Origin: a virus
Length of the DNA: 44,766 nucleotides
Direction: 5' to 3' (one strand)
Virus record (IMG/VR): IMGVR_UViG_3300046535_000246
Coordinates: 1 to 44,766 of that record
Under the pieces are notes generated by a model that ran no database searches, was not told where the DNA came from, and saw only the letters and a program-made list of their open reading frames with translations. Positions 29,299 to 37,124 of this stretch are shown here, one piece after another. Numbering within the stretch: the first letter of the stretch is position 1; each line of letters starts with the position of its first letter. The position numbers and the translations under genes are program-made.

Positions 29299-29641
29299 GT
29301 TGTGGGAGGATGTCTGCCCCTGTGTCATGGAGTGCCATCTGTCCGCAGGGAACAGACATCCTCTCACGCAGTTGTGGGGGTGAATGGGATTTTCTCGCTT
29401 GATCTTCCCGTCACCCCCACTCAGATGTTGTGGAATGAGTAGTCTTGCCAGATCGCACCGAGAGACACGGCTGCACTCGGCATTCCACAACAACAGTTGC
29501 CTTGCCAGGCGCTGAGTTCCCGGTGGTTAGAACTGCTCCCTTTCCACCGGGCGCTCAGTAGAATCCAGGGACACCGAAAGACTCGACGTTTTCGTTAATG
29601 GCAAAATTCGAGCGCTGTCAAGTCCCTGGGTTCTACTGAGT
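29299..29641 (+). ncRNA. Candidate structured RNA: array of nested stem-loops
   Basis: Noncoding. Consecutive stems: A 29302-29316 with 29353-29367 (15 bp, one mismatch; inner CCCTG/CAGGG and ATGG/CCAT). B 29374-29383 with 29411-29420 (10 bp, inner GGGA/TCCC). C 29427-29437 with 29481-29491 (11 bp, inner CCGAG/CTCGG). A small GCCT-TGCC-AGGC hairpin (29499-29510). D 29519-29526 with 29544-29551 (8 bp, extended by CTGAG/CTCAG). E 29554-29572 with 29622-29640 (19 bp with one G-U; inner CTCGA/TCGAG). A, B and C each begin with GTTGTGG. None has a T-run, so they are unlikely to be simple terminators. CTCAG at 29554 can pair in D or E, making these alternatives. Confidence 0.6.
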
Positions 29642-29670
29642 GTTTCAGCTACCACGAATAGGGGTCATTC

Positions 29671-30606
29671 GTGTCAATCTTAACGTACCAAGACGAGCAT
29701 TCCGGTAAGGCACTCGTCGATCAAATCAAGCTACAGGAACCAACGGTTCCGATCATTTCGCACTCTCAGCTTATGGCTTGGGATCGTTGCGAGATGCAGT
29801 GGTACTTGTCGTACATCGAAAACTGGCAGCCACGTGAGAAGAAGCGTCACCTGGAATTGGGTACCCTAATCCACGAAGATGCAGCCTGTTGGTACCGGAC
29901 TCACAGTCGCGAGACGGTACAGGCGCTGTTTCTGGAACATTGGAATTTGTTCCAGGGACAAGACTCGGCCATGACGATGCTGGCCGAAGAGATGTGGCTG
30001 ATGACTCGCTACATCGAAGACTATGCCCCGTTCGCTGATACCGGGCATGAAGTACTCGCTGTTGAGGAGCACTTTCTGATTCCCTTGTTCACTCCAAAGG
30101 GACGGAAGTTCTATCTCCAGGGGTACATTGATCTCCTGACGACGTTGAATGGTCTAATGTACGTATGGGACCATAAGTCGTCCACGAAATTCTGGTCTTA
30201 TACAGAGATGCTGATGGACCTGCAACTCAAGCTGTACGCCGCTGCAATGGCAGAGAACGGTCGTCCAGTCCATGCGGTCATCTACAATCAGCTCAACACG
30301 TATGAGTACAAGAACAAGGAAAACATTCCTCCTGACAAGCTGTTCCGGCGTGAACCGAACTACTTGAATCAGGCCGAGATCCAAAACGTCCTACTGGAGG
30401 TGGGTCATGCGGTAGACGAAATGCAGGATGCTCATGGAAGAGTGGTCCGCAGACGGATGCGTCGTGACTGTTCGATGTGTCGGTATCAGGACCCCTGTTT
30501 GGCAGGACTCAAGGGTATGGACATGCACGATGTTCTCCCTGCAAACTTCAAGCGACCCGGAGACAACACGGAAATGGAGACAGAAGATGTTGAAATTCAT
30601 CTGTGA
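29671..30606 (+). CDS. Cas4/RecB-like PD-(D/E)XK nuclease with Fe-S cysteines
   Basis: The protein has 311 aa from GTG 29671 behind AGGGG. The N-terminus ISHSQLMAWDRCEMQWYLSYI is the usual start of RecB-type nucleases and supplies the first cluster Cys. GTLIHEDAACWY follows. The active site is GYIDLL (Asp154) and VWDHKSS (Asp167, Lys169), with LQLKLYAAAMAE as the Q-Y helix. At the C-terminus CSMCRYQDPC provides three further Cys, giving the four-Cys 4Fe-4S arrangement of AddB/Cas4 proteins. No other Cas gene or CRISPR array is present. It probably resects DNA ends for the Sak4-type recombination genes that follow. Confidence 0.88.
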   Translation: MSILTYQDEHSGKALVDQIKLQEPTVPIISHSQLMAWDRCEMQWYLSYIENWQPREKKRHLELGTLIHEDAACWYRTHSRETVQALFLEHWNLFQGQDSAMTMLAEEMWLMTRYIEDYAPFADTGHEVLAVEEHFLIPLFTPKGRKFYLQGYIDLLTTLNGLMYVWDHKSSTKFWSYTEMLMDLQLKLYAAAMAENGRPVHAVIYNQLNTYEYKNKENIPPDKLFRREPNYLNQAEIQNVLLEVGHAVDEMQDAHGRVVRRRMRRDCSMCRYQDPCLAGLKGMDMHDVLPANFKRPGDNTEMETEDVEIHL

Positions 30607-30760
30607 CGCATGTGAGAACGAAATCCCGGAAGACAAGGTCAACACAGTGTCCCTCAGCGCCCGAACCCTCGGTGACAAGGTCGTCCACCTGTGCGACGAG
30701 GACCTCGACGGCTTCATGGACGCGACACTCGGCGGTAACGACCTGTTCCTCCAGGACTAG
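30587..30760 (+). CDS. Small zinc-knuckle protein
   Basis: This 57-aa protein has ATG 30587 behind GGAGA, overlapping the nuclease end by 20 bp. CDACENEI and a later LCDED give three Cys; an acidic helix ends the protein (DEDLDGFMDATLGG). GC-rich compared with its neighbours. Possibly a partner of the nuclease or the ATPase downstream; no family recognised. Confidence 0.6.
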   Translation: MLKFICDACENEIPEDKVNTVSLSARTLGDKVVHLCDEDLDGFMDATLGGNDLFLQD

Positions 30761-30812
30761 TACTCCCATCACAAACGGCTAAATCCCCACGAGGATAGCC
30801 AGAAAGTAGATC

Positions 30813-31658
30813 ATGGGAGATACCATCGACCTCATCCAACCACTGTCCGAAGTATCGTTCAAGGTGAAAGCCTTGATCTACGGTCCTCCGGGCGTCGGCA
30901 AGACTGCTTTTGCTGCTGCTGGACCGAACACGTTGTATCTCGACGCTGACGGTACAGGAGCACTCACCATCCTGAACTTCCCTGAGCTTGCGGCGGCCTG
31001 TAGGGTCTTGCAAATCAGGGAATTCAATCAGATGCTCGATGTTCTGGACGCTTTGCGGAGCCATGATCCACGACTCGCCAAGATCGAAACCGTGGTGATT
31101 GACACCCTGTCTGAGCTACAGAAGCGACACCTTGATGAAGTCATCATGCGTGAGAAGGCAGTCAACCCGAACCGAGCAACAATCCCGTTTCAGCAGGACT
31201 ACAAGACGAACACCGAAGGGATGCGTCGTCTCGTCATTTGGTTTCGTGATCTCGACCTGAACATCATCTGTGTCGCTCACGAAACTGTCGAAAAGGACGA
31301 GCTGACTGGCGCATTGATCTCCCGACCACTGTTGACGCCGAGACTGGCTTCAACAATGGAAGGTATCTTCGACCTGTTCGGCTACATGACTGCTGAGATC
31401 GACGCAGATTTCAATGTCACCCGAACTCTCCAAGTCATGCCTTCTCGTCGGGTGAAGGCAAAGACGAGAATCGGGGGACTTCCACCAGTGATGAAAGACC
31501 CGACATTCCAAACGATCCTCGATGCGAAAGCAAGGATGATCGAGAACAACCAGAATCAACCAGCACTCGCAGGACCAATTCCAACCGGACCAAAACCATT
31601 CGTTCCGCTGACCAATCAGAGTGTCGAAGGAACAGAAGGAGAATCAAGTGCCGTTTGA
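30813..31658 (+). CDS. Sak4-like RecA-fold ATPase (recombinase)
   Basis: The protein has 281 aa. Walker A is GPPGVGKT (24-31) and Walker B is VVIDTLSEL (Asp97). Between them lies LYLDADGTGAL. A conserved NIICVAHETVEKDE sensor segment follows. Order and length match AAA_24/Sak4 proteins, which promote single-strand annealing in phage recombination. A ssDNA-binding protein gene overlaps its end, as is typical for Sak4 neighbourhoods. The C-terminal 45 residues are Pro/Asn-rich and likely mediate contacts. Confidence 0.85.
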   Translation: MGDTIDLIQPLSEVSFKVKALIYGPPGVGKTAFAAAGPNTLYLDADGTGALTILNFPELAAACRVLQIREFNQMLDVLDALRSHDPRLAKIETVVIDTLSELQKRHLDEVIMREKAVNPNRATIPFQQDYKTNTEGMRRLVIWFRDLDLNIICVAHETVEKDELTGALISRPLLTPRLASTMEGIFDLFGYMTAEIDADFNVTRTLQVMPSRRVKAKTRIGGLPPVMKDPTFQTILDAKARMIENNQNQPALAGPIPTGPKPFVPLTNQSVEGTEGESSAV

Positions 31659-32202
31659 GTACGGAACAGATGATTGGGACGAATCAGTCGCCCCAAAGAA
31701 CTACGCTCCAGTCCCGGCAGGCATCTATCATTTCGTCATCACCGGAGCAGATGTTGGCAGGACCAAGGACGGGAATAAGGACACACTCAATCTGGCTTTG
31801 CAGATCGAGGGAGACGACTTCGACGGCCGCTACATCTTCGACCTGTGGGTCATGCCTGACAAGGCCATCGACACCGATCCCGAGAAGTACAAGCAAGCGA
31901 TGGGGTTCCTCAAGGCCAAGCTCGAAGCCATCTACAACGTCAAGGTCACCGGCAACTTCCGCATCGACCCAGGTGATCTGCTCGGGCGTCGTGGAGTCGT
32001 TCAGGTAAGCGTCAAGGCTGATCCGAAGCCCGTCGAGGCAGGTGGCGGTTTCTACGACCCGAAGAACGTCGTTCGCCGCTACGTCGAAGCGAGCGACCCC
32101 GAAGCCAACACTCCTTCCCCAACTGCATCAGCCGAAGCGGCCTCCATCGGAACCACTCAGGCCCCCAACGGAGCATCACAAACATCAAGTTTCCGTCTGT
32201 AG
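31648..32202 (+). CDS. Putative single-stranded DNA-binding protein (DUF669-like)
   Basis: The protein has 184 aa from GTG 31648 behind a strong AAGGAG; an earlier GTG at 31621 lacks one. PVPAGIYHFVITGADVGRT, LNLALQIEGDDFDGRYIF and GNFRIDPGDLLGRRGVVQVSV form the beta-barrel-like pattern of DUF669 / gp2.5-type proteins. The last 35 residues are Ser/Thr/Ala-rich. It overlaps the Sak4 gene by 11 bp. Its job would be to coat ssDNA for annealing and replication. The family name is given by pattern. Confidence 0.72.
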   Translation: MPFEYGTDDWDESVAPKNYAPVPAGIYHFVITGADVGRTKDGNKDTLNLALQIEGDDFDGRYIFDLWVMPDKAIDTDPEKYKQAMGFLKAKLEAIYNVKVTGNFRIDPGDLLGRRGVVQVSVKADPKPVEAGGGFYDPKNVVRRYVEASDPEANTPSPTASAEAASIGTTQAPNGASQTSSFRL

Positions 32203-32233
32203 TCTAGCGACTATACTGACGGACGAAGTCGTG

Positions 32234-32272
32234 AGAGTGGCAGCCCACCAGACCCCGGAGGGCTGTCACTCT
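32234..32272 (+). terminator. Hairpin between ssDNA-binding and primase-helicase genes
   Basis: 13-bp arms AGAGTGGCAGCCC (32234-32246) and GGGCTGTCACTCT (32260-32272) with one G-U pair, then TGCGTTTGC. It sits between the stop (32202) and the GTG at 32304. A TATACT box at about 32209 has no clear -35, so a promoter followed by an attenuator is possible but weakly supported. Confidence 0.65.
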
Positions 32273-32303
32273 TGCGTTTGCATACTAAAAGGGAGCGTCG
32301 GGA

Positions 32304-34064
32304 GTGGTGCATATCGTTGGAGACACCGACGATAAAGTCATAGGGGATTTCTTCTCCTACATCTTCGAGTCTGGTCAGGGATTCTTATATATCGCTCACA
32401 AGTTTCCTGGTAACCAGCATGAGTTCAAACAAACCTTCTTTCACTGGCCTGAAGAAAAAGAAAAGGCCGTCCAGTTCGTTATCGAACAGCGCTCAAAGTA
32501 CGAAGTCTACTACGCACCTGCTCTATTTTCAGCACCGAGCAGCCTTAAGGAACACGTACTAGGCTCCAGGGTGTTCTGGTGTGAATTCGATGGACGTATC
32601 CCGGTTGATCTTGGAGACATTCCAGACCCAACCTTGCGGGTAATCTCATCCATTGAGGGACACGAACACTGGTACTGGAAAACAGATCAGCTTATCACAG
32701 CCGGACATCTCGAGAAGGTTAACCGAGCACTAACCTACACCTTGGGGGCTGACTCATCGGGTTGGGATGCTGGACAGATTCTTCGTCCACCGCAGACTTT
32801 CAACCATAAGCGTGAGTCTCCAGTAGTGATCTTCGAGTGGCAAGACAATGAGCTGCACGCCGGTGAATTCCTAACACTGCCGGAACCACCACCACTCCAA
32901 GAGATTCCAATCCCAGAGAATATTCCCGACGTTCAGGAAGTAGTCTTCCGCCACCAATTCAACCATCAAGTCGCTCACCTGTTCAGAGTTGGTGTCCCTG
33001 TAGGGAAGCGTTCCGAAGCAGAAATGAGTCTCGGTTACTACCTGGCTGAGATGAATCTGACTAACGAAGAAATGCTCTCAGTTCTACTTAACGCCGATCA
33101 ACGATGGGGAAAGTTCTCAGGTCGGCAAGATCAGTTAGTCAGACTCATGGAAATCATAACGATAGCCCGACAGAAGTTTCCCTACAGGGCAGAGGGGACT
33201 AAGGTCGGTGTCCATGAGTTTCTCAAGCCAATGGGGCTTCTCACACTGTTACGCTCAGAAATCCATATCGAATGGGCTTGGGATGGGTGGCTCCAGAAGC
33301 AAGGCTACATGCTGTTGACAGGACCCTCAGCGGTCGGTAAGACCCAGCTTTCCCTGGACGTATGTGGGTCGATGGCCTTGGGTCAGCGGGCCTTAGACAG
33401 CCCTACACAGCAGTCCCGAATCGGGTTTTTCAGTCTCGAAATGAACTTGCCTGAACTCAAGGAATTCGTTCAACTCATGGCGGCTGGATTCACGCCAGAG
33501 GAACTAGAAGTCCTTGAAGAGAACCTGCAATTCTTCCCTCTTGGTGAGCCCCTGTACCTGACGAAGACGGAGACTCGTGAACAGGTTGAACAACTGGTGT
33601 CGGACCTTAAGCTCGACGGTGTGGTCTTCGATTCTCTTGGTTCAACGACAGACGGCGATCTTTCTAATGAAACGTCTGTTAAATCACTCATTGATTGGAA
33701 TGACCGTTTCCGTCAACGCTCTGGAGCCTTCACTTGGTTCATTCACCATCACCGTAAGGCATCAGGAGACAATAAGAAGCCAAATAAGCTTTCTGATGTT
33801 TATGGTAATCAGTACATCACAGCGAGAGCAAGTAGTGTGGTCTGTCTATGGGACTCAGGTATCCCGAACACTCTTGACTTTTTGCCACTTAAGGTGCGAC
33901 TCCGTGCTAACCCTGGTAGGTTCCATATCAAGCGAGGAGGTAATCTTCGATTTACTCGCATGGTCAGCGGCATAGTCCAAGAAGAAGTAGTTGAGGAGCA
34001 GGAGGAGCAAGTGGTAGAAGAAGAAGAATTGACTATTGGTCTCAAAGAAAACTTCAAAATCTGA
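32304..34064 (+). CDS. Replicative primase-helicase
   Basis: This 586-aa protein has a GTG start at 32304 behind GGGAG. The N-terminal half resembles RepB-like/archaeo-eukaryotic primase domains: FWCEFDGRIPVDL, LRVISSIEGHEHWYWKTD, RALTYTLGADSSGWDAGQILR with PPQTFNHK. The C-terminal half is a RecA-fold (AAA_25/RepA-like) helicase: Walker A GPSAVGKT (340-347), GFFSLEMNLPELKEF, VVFDSLGST (Walker B), FIHHHRK. The end is a highly acidic stretch (EEVVEEQEEQVVEEEE), possibly a docking tail. It primes and unwinds at the fork for the polymerase encoded next (TGATG coupling). Confidence 0.82.
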   Translation: MVHIVGDTDDKVIGDFFSYIFESGQGFLYIAHKFPGNQHEFKQTFFHWPEEKEKAVQFVIEQRSKYEVYYAPALFSAPSSLKEHVLGSRVFWCEFDGRIPVDLGDIPDPTLRVISSIEGHEHWYWKTDQLITAGHLEKVNRALTYTLGADSSGWDAGQILRPPQTFNHKRESPVVIFEWQDNELHAGEFLTLPEPPPLQEIPIPENIPDVQEVVFRHQFNHQVAHLFRVGVPVGKRSEAEMSLGYYLAEMNLTNEEMLSVLLNADQRWGKFSGRQDQLVRLMEIITIARQKFPYRAEGTKVGVHEFLKPMGLLTLLRSEIHIEWAWDGWLQKQGYMLLTGPSAVGKTQLSLDVCGSMALGQRALDSPTQQSRIGFFSLEMNLPELKEFVQLMAAGFTPEELEVLEENLQFFPLGEPLYLTKTETREQVEQLVSDLKLDGVVFDSLGSTTDGDLSNETSVKSLIDWNDRFRQRSGAFTWFIHHHRKASGDNKKPNKLSDVYGNQYITARASSVVCLWDSGIPNTLDFLPLKVRLRANPGRFHIKRGGNLRFTRMVSGIVQEEVVEEQEEQVVEEEELTIGLKENFKI

Positions 34065-35962
34065 TGCTAGTACAGACTCGTCAGACTTTCGAAGGTGTGA
34101 GAACAGCCCTGGCAGCGGCACCGATTATCGTTGTTGACACTGAGGGGACTGGTCTACTGCCGCATCAAGGAGATCGCCTGTGCGGCGTTTCGACCTACTG
34201 CGAAGTGGTCGGAACCGAGTTCGCCATGTCAGCTTACTTCCCATTCCGACACAAGCCTGGCTCAAGCCTATTCGATGCAAGTGAGAACTTACCGTGGGAG
34301 TGGTTCAGGGAACTTATGCAAGTGTTGTTTCGATCAGATGTGACTCTGGTCTTTCACAATGCAAAGTTCGACCTGACATGCTTTGCTTACGAGGGGTACT
34401 TCTTCGAAGGTAACTTCGAGTGTACGCAGATCATGTCGTGGCTCAACTGTGAGTGGGAATCACACCGACTCAAGGACCTTCACGACAAGTACATCGAAGG
34501 GTCACAATCCAAGGCTCGTGAAGCAGCTATCAAGCAGTACGTAAAGCGAGAAGGATCTTACGCCAACGTACCGCCCGCAGCTATGGAGCCTTATGCGTGT
34601 GGGGACGCAGAAGACACCTGGGAAATTCGAAACTTCATGCTCCAACAGTTGGAGGAGAAAGAACTCACGCCGCTACTTGCTCGTGAGTTCCAGTTCTCCC
34701 GCCAACTGTTCGATATGGAGTGGTATGGGATCGGCGTGGACCTCGGCCTCTCACAACAGTTGTCCGACGAGGCGGTCGCCCGGATGCGACAAGTCGAGGA
34801 CGAGATGGGGTTCGATCCGTTGAAGCTGGACGAACTGGCTCGTAGGCTTTTCCTGCCCCCTCCCACTGGTCTCGGAATCCACCCTGAGTCATTATCGCAA
34901 ACCTCCTCTCCAGACTTCCCTAATGGGAGACCCGAGATGCGAGAAGAGTTCCTCTCCAAGCACCTGGGTTTCCCCCTTGTGTCTAGTGTGCTGGAATACA
35001 GAGGTCTTGTCAAGGCAAATTCCACTTGGTTCCGGGGATTCATCGACATTGCTGCCAAATCCAAGGACAGCAGGCTTCACAGTACCTTCAACGGGAGCAG
35101 TAAGCAGTCGGGAAAGATCAGCACGAAGACCGGCCGCTTGAATTCGAGCAACCCAAATGTCCAGCAAATCCCGAGACACGAAGAGGAACTCGATGCCGAC
35201 ATTACAAAGCACGTTAAGAGACTTTTCAAGCCTGGACGGCAGCGATGGAGTCTATACGAATTTGATTATTCGCAGATCGAGCTACGACTTGCATCTGTCT
35301 ACGCCGATGCTGTGCCTCTGCTTGAAGCCCTCCGAGCCGGTGCTGATCCTCACGCCGTCACTGCTGAACGAATTGGCTGCTCTCGTCAAGCAGCAAAACA
35401 CGCAACCTATACAAGTCTCTACGGTGGAGGACCTGCAAAACTTGCTTGGCAGATTGAACGACTCCAGTTCATCACCACCGGCCAAGTCATCACCTACCCT
35501 GTAGAACAAGCAGCAACACTACTCGAAGAGTACTTCACTCTGTACCCTGGGTTCAAGACGATAATGAATCAGGCGACTCGCACGATTCGTCAACGTGGAT
35601 ACGTTCAGATGTGGAATGGAAGACGTAGACACTACGAGCGTTGGTTCGATCCGAAGCTCAACAGGATGGTTGACAATGGACACAAGGCGTTCAACTCAAT
35701 CATCCAAGGTGGAGCGAGTGAGATCATCAAGGAAACAATGCTCTCACTTCCAAGGAAAGACTACGCCTACAGGGTGGTGTCGCAGGTGCATGACTCTCTT
35801 TGGGTCGAAGTGGTTGACGACTTTCGGGAGGATTGGCTAGACGAGATCAAGTGGTACATGGAATGGCCGAGTCGTGACGAACGATTCCAAATCCCATTCA
35901 CGGTAGATGTCAAGCTACTCAGCCACGAGGAGTTTGACCCACGACTATGGGAGGAGCCTTAG
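34064..35962 (+). CDS. polA: Family A DNA polymerase with 3'-5' exonuclease
   Basis: The protein has 632 aa. The exonuclease domain shows VVDTEGTGL (Asp25, Glu27), FHNAKFDLT and YACGDAEDTW. Polymerase motif A is DYSQIELRLAS (Asp401) and motif C is QVHDSLWVEV (Asp577). Motif B is RQAAKHATYTSLYGG with Arg441, Lys445, Tyr449 and Tyr453. Tyr449 is the residue equivalent to E. coli Phe762, as in T7 polymerase. The usual N-F-G of the O-helix is replaced by T-Y-T. There is no 5'-nuclease domain, as usual in phages. It is the replicative polymerase. Confidence 0.95.
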   Translation: MLVQTRQTFEGVRTALAAAPIIVVDTEGTGLLPHQGDRLCGVSTYCEVVGTEFAMSAYFPFRHKPGSSLFDASENLPWEWFRELMQVLFRSDVTLVFHNAKFDLTCFAYEGYFFEGNFECTQIMSWLNCEWESHRLKDLHDKYIEGSQSKAREAAIKQYVKREGSYANVPPAAMEPYACGDAEDTWEIRNFMLQQLEEKELTPLLAREFQFSRQLFDMEWYGIGVDLGLSQQLSDEAVARMRQVEDEMGFDPLKLDELARRLFLPPPTGLGIHPESLSQTSSPDFPNGRPEMREEFLSKHLGFPLVSSVLEYRGLVKANSTWFRGFIDIAAKSKDSRLHSTFNGSSKQSGKISTKTGRLNSSNPNVQQIPRHEEELDADITKHVKRLFKPGRQRWSLYEFDYSQIELRLASVYADAVPLLEALRAGADPHAVTAERIGCSRQAAKHATYTSLYGGGPAKLAWQIERLQFITTGQVITYPVEQAATLLEEYFTLYPGFKTIMNQATRTIRQRGYVQMWNGRRRHYERWFDPKLNRMVDNGHKAFNSIIQGGASEIIKETMLSLPRKDYAYRVVSQVHDSLWVEVVDDFREDWLDEIKWYMEWPSRDERFQIPFTVDVKLLSHEEFDPRLWEEP

Positions 35963-35963
35963 T

Positions 35964-36395
35964 ATGCTATTCCTGGCGATTGACCCCGGTGAAACAACGG
36001 GGTGGGCTGAGTTCGAAGACGGCGTACCCAAGGTCTTTGGTGAGTACAACAAGGACGACTTCTTCCATTGGCTCAACGAACAACATAACTACCAGCAGAT
36101 AGTTATGGAAGAGTACATCATCCGACCAGCAGGAGCAGGAGGGTTTAACCACTCATGGGGTCGAGTTCCGACACTACGCGTGATTGGTGGAGTAGAGTTC
36201 TTTGCCTGTATTCACGGCATCCCCATCGAGTATCAGATGTCGGACATACTAGTCCCTGCATCTGCTCGATTTGGTCTACCGCACCCGAAGAAGAAGTCCC
36301 TCCCACAGAGGAACGCAGTGTCAGCGATCATCCACGGTAAGTGGTGGTGGGAGAGGATTGGATCTCAGCTCGATGAGACTCAGCAAAGCAGCTAA
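35964..36395 (+). CDS. RuvC-like Holliday junction resolvase
   Basis: This 143-aa protein starts at ATG 35964 behind GGAGGAG, two bases after the polymerase stop. LAIDPGETTGWAEF (Asp7) is the first strand of the RNase H/RuvC fold. IVMEEYII (Glu49/Glu50) is the second acidic position. A C-terminal segment has PHPKKKSLPQRNAVSAIIHG, where the final acidic residue is not obvious. It likely resolves branched DNA before packaging. Pattern and place next to the polymerase support the call. Confidence 0.75.
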   Translation: MLFLAIDPGETTGWAEFEDGVPKVFGEYNKDDFFHWLNEQHNYQQIVMEEYIIRPAGAGGFNHSWGRVPTLRVIGGVEFFACIHGIPIEYQMSDILVPASARFGLPHPKKKSLPQRNAVSAIIHGKWWWERIGSQLDETQQSS

Positions 36396-36588
36396 GATCC
36401 TCGCTCAAAACGGGATGGAAGTCCCGGAGCCGTTCAACAAGTATCTCAAAACAATGGACCGCATCAACCGGGGCGTGGCTCAGGTTTGGAAGTGTCGGTC
36501 CTGTGGGAAGGAGCATGAAACTCCACTCCCCATCAAGGAGATATCATGTTCCTGTGGACATATGTGTCGGAAGATTTGGCCCAAATAA
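36373..36588 (+). CDS. Small zinc-ribbon protein at the end of the early unit
   Basis: The protein has 71 aa from ATG 36373, overlapping the resolvase by 23 bp; the ribosome site is weak. A basic helix (RLSKAAKILAQNGMEVPEP) leads to WKCRSCGKEHETPLP and ISCSCGHMC, a four/five-Cys ribbon. Its last 45 bp overlap the 3' end of the WhiB gene on the other strand. Confidence 0.6.
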   Translation: MRLSKAAKILAQNGMEVPEPFNKYLKTMDRINRGVAQVWKCRSCGKEHETPLPIKEISCSCGHMCRKIWPK

Positions 36589-36834
36589 AGCCTTCATCTC
36601 CCGACGTTGCCACTCATCAGTGCCACCGAAGATACCATCATCTATCTGCTCTGTCCACGCATAGATGAAGCACTGAGTTTTAACAGGACATCGTTTGCAG
36701 ATACTCTTGGCGAAGGGTGTCGTCGCCTCATTCTTTGAGGTTGGAAAGAAGATGTATTTATCTTCACGACTCCTACAGGCGGCGGCCAGTTTCCAGTTAG
36801 GCTCTGGACTCTCTGCTTGGTCCACGAGTGCCAT
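36544..36834 (-). CDS. WhiB-family Fe-S transcription regulator
   Basis: The protein has 96 aa; ATG 36834 behind GGAGGAG. Four conserved cysteines (20, 46, 49, 55) lie in AAACRSRED and SICKRCPVKTQC. FFP precedes them and GIFGGTDEWQRREM, the WhiB G[IV]xGG turn, follows, with a final basic/polar tail. WhiB proteins bind a 4Fe-4S cluster and act with SigA. They occur only in actinobacteria and their phages. It is the last gene of the late unit, converging on the early unit. Confidence 0.92.
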   Translation of the reverse strand: MALVDQAESPEPNWKLAAACRSREDKYIFFPTSKNEATTPFAKSICKRCPVKTQCFIYAWTEQIDDGIFGGTDEWQRREMKALFGPNLPTHMSTGT

Positions 36835-36926
36835 GCTCCTCCAGTGTCACCCACCCCTTACCCCTGAAGCGTACAGGTTGCTACCACAGCAGGTCTAGTC
36901 ATTCCGACGAATTTCTCTGAAGAGAT

Positions 36927-37124
36927 TCAAATAGGTGGAAACAGGGAGGCCGAGTTACGGTTTCCAATGCGTCGAGCAACAAGACACTTGGCTCCTGAAA
37001 TTGCTGCCGCTACCCCTGCGATTCCGAGATCTCTTAGGTTCAAGTGCTCGGTGACGAACCACGAGCCAAGAAATGCCTGAAGGGCTGTTCCAACTATGCG
37101 TTCAGACGCATCTCTCCAGAACAC
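36927..37124 (-). CDS. Holin, r1t-like
   Basis: This 65-aa protein has a GTG start at 37124 overlapping the upstream stop (TAGTG). The order matches small r1t-type holins of actinobacterial and Gram-positive phages: MFWRDASERIVGTALQAFLG, then a hydrophobic helix GIAGVAAAISGAKCLVAR, then IGNRNSASL. Two membrane helices are predicted (about 9-24 and 33-50). It would form the lethal membrane lesion releasing the endolysin. It follows the transglycosylase-like gene. Confidence 0.82.
   Translation of the reverse strand: MFWRDASERIVGTALQAFLGSWFVTEHLNLRDLGIAGVAAAISGAKCLVARRIGNRNSASLFPPI

Noticed and set aside
28723-29493. Minus-strand open frame (256 codons) covering the 163-aa gene and part of the stem-loop region
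   Set aside because: It runs antisense through the plus promoter and a well-supported plus gene, and has low-complexity shadow composition. No start signal.
29299-29641. Simple series of intrinsic terminators
   Set aside because: No T-runs follow any of the stems, several stems enclose 30-50-base structured loops, and a single hairpin would suffice after one gene.
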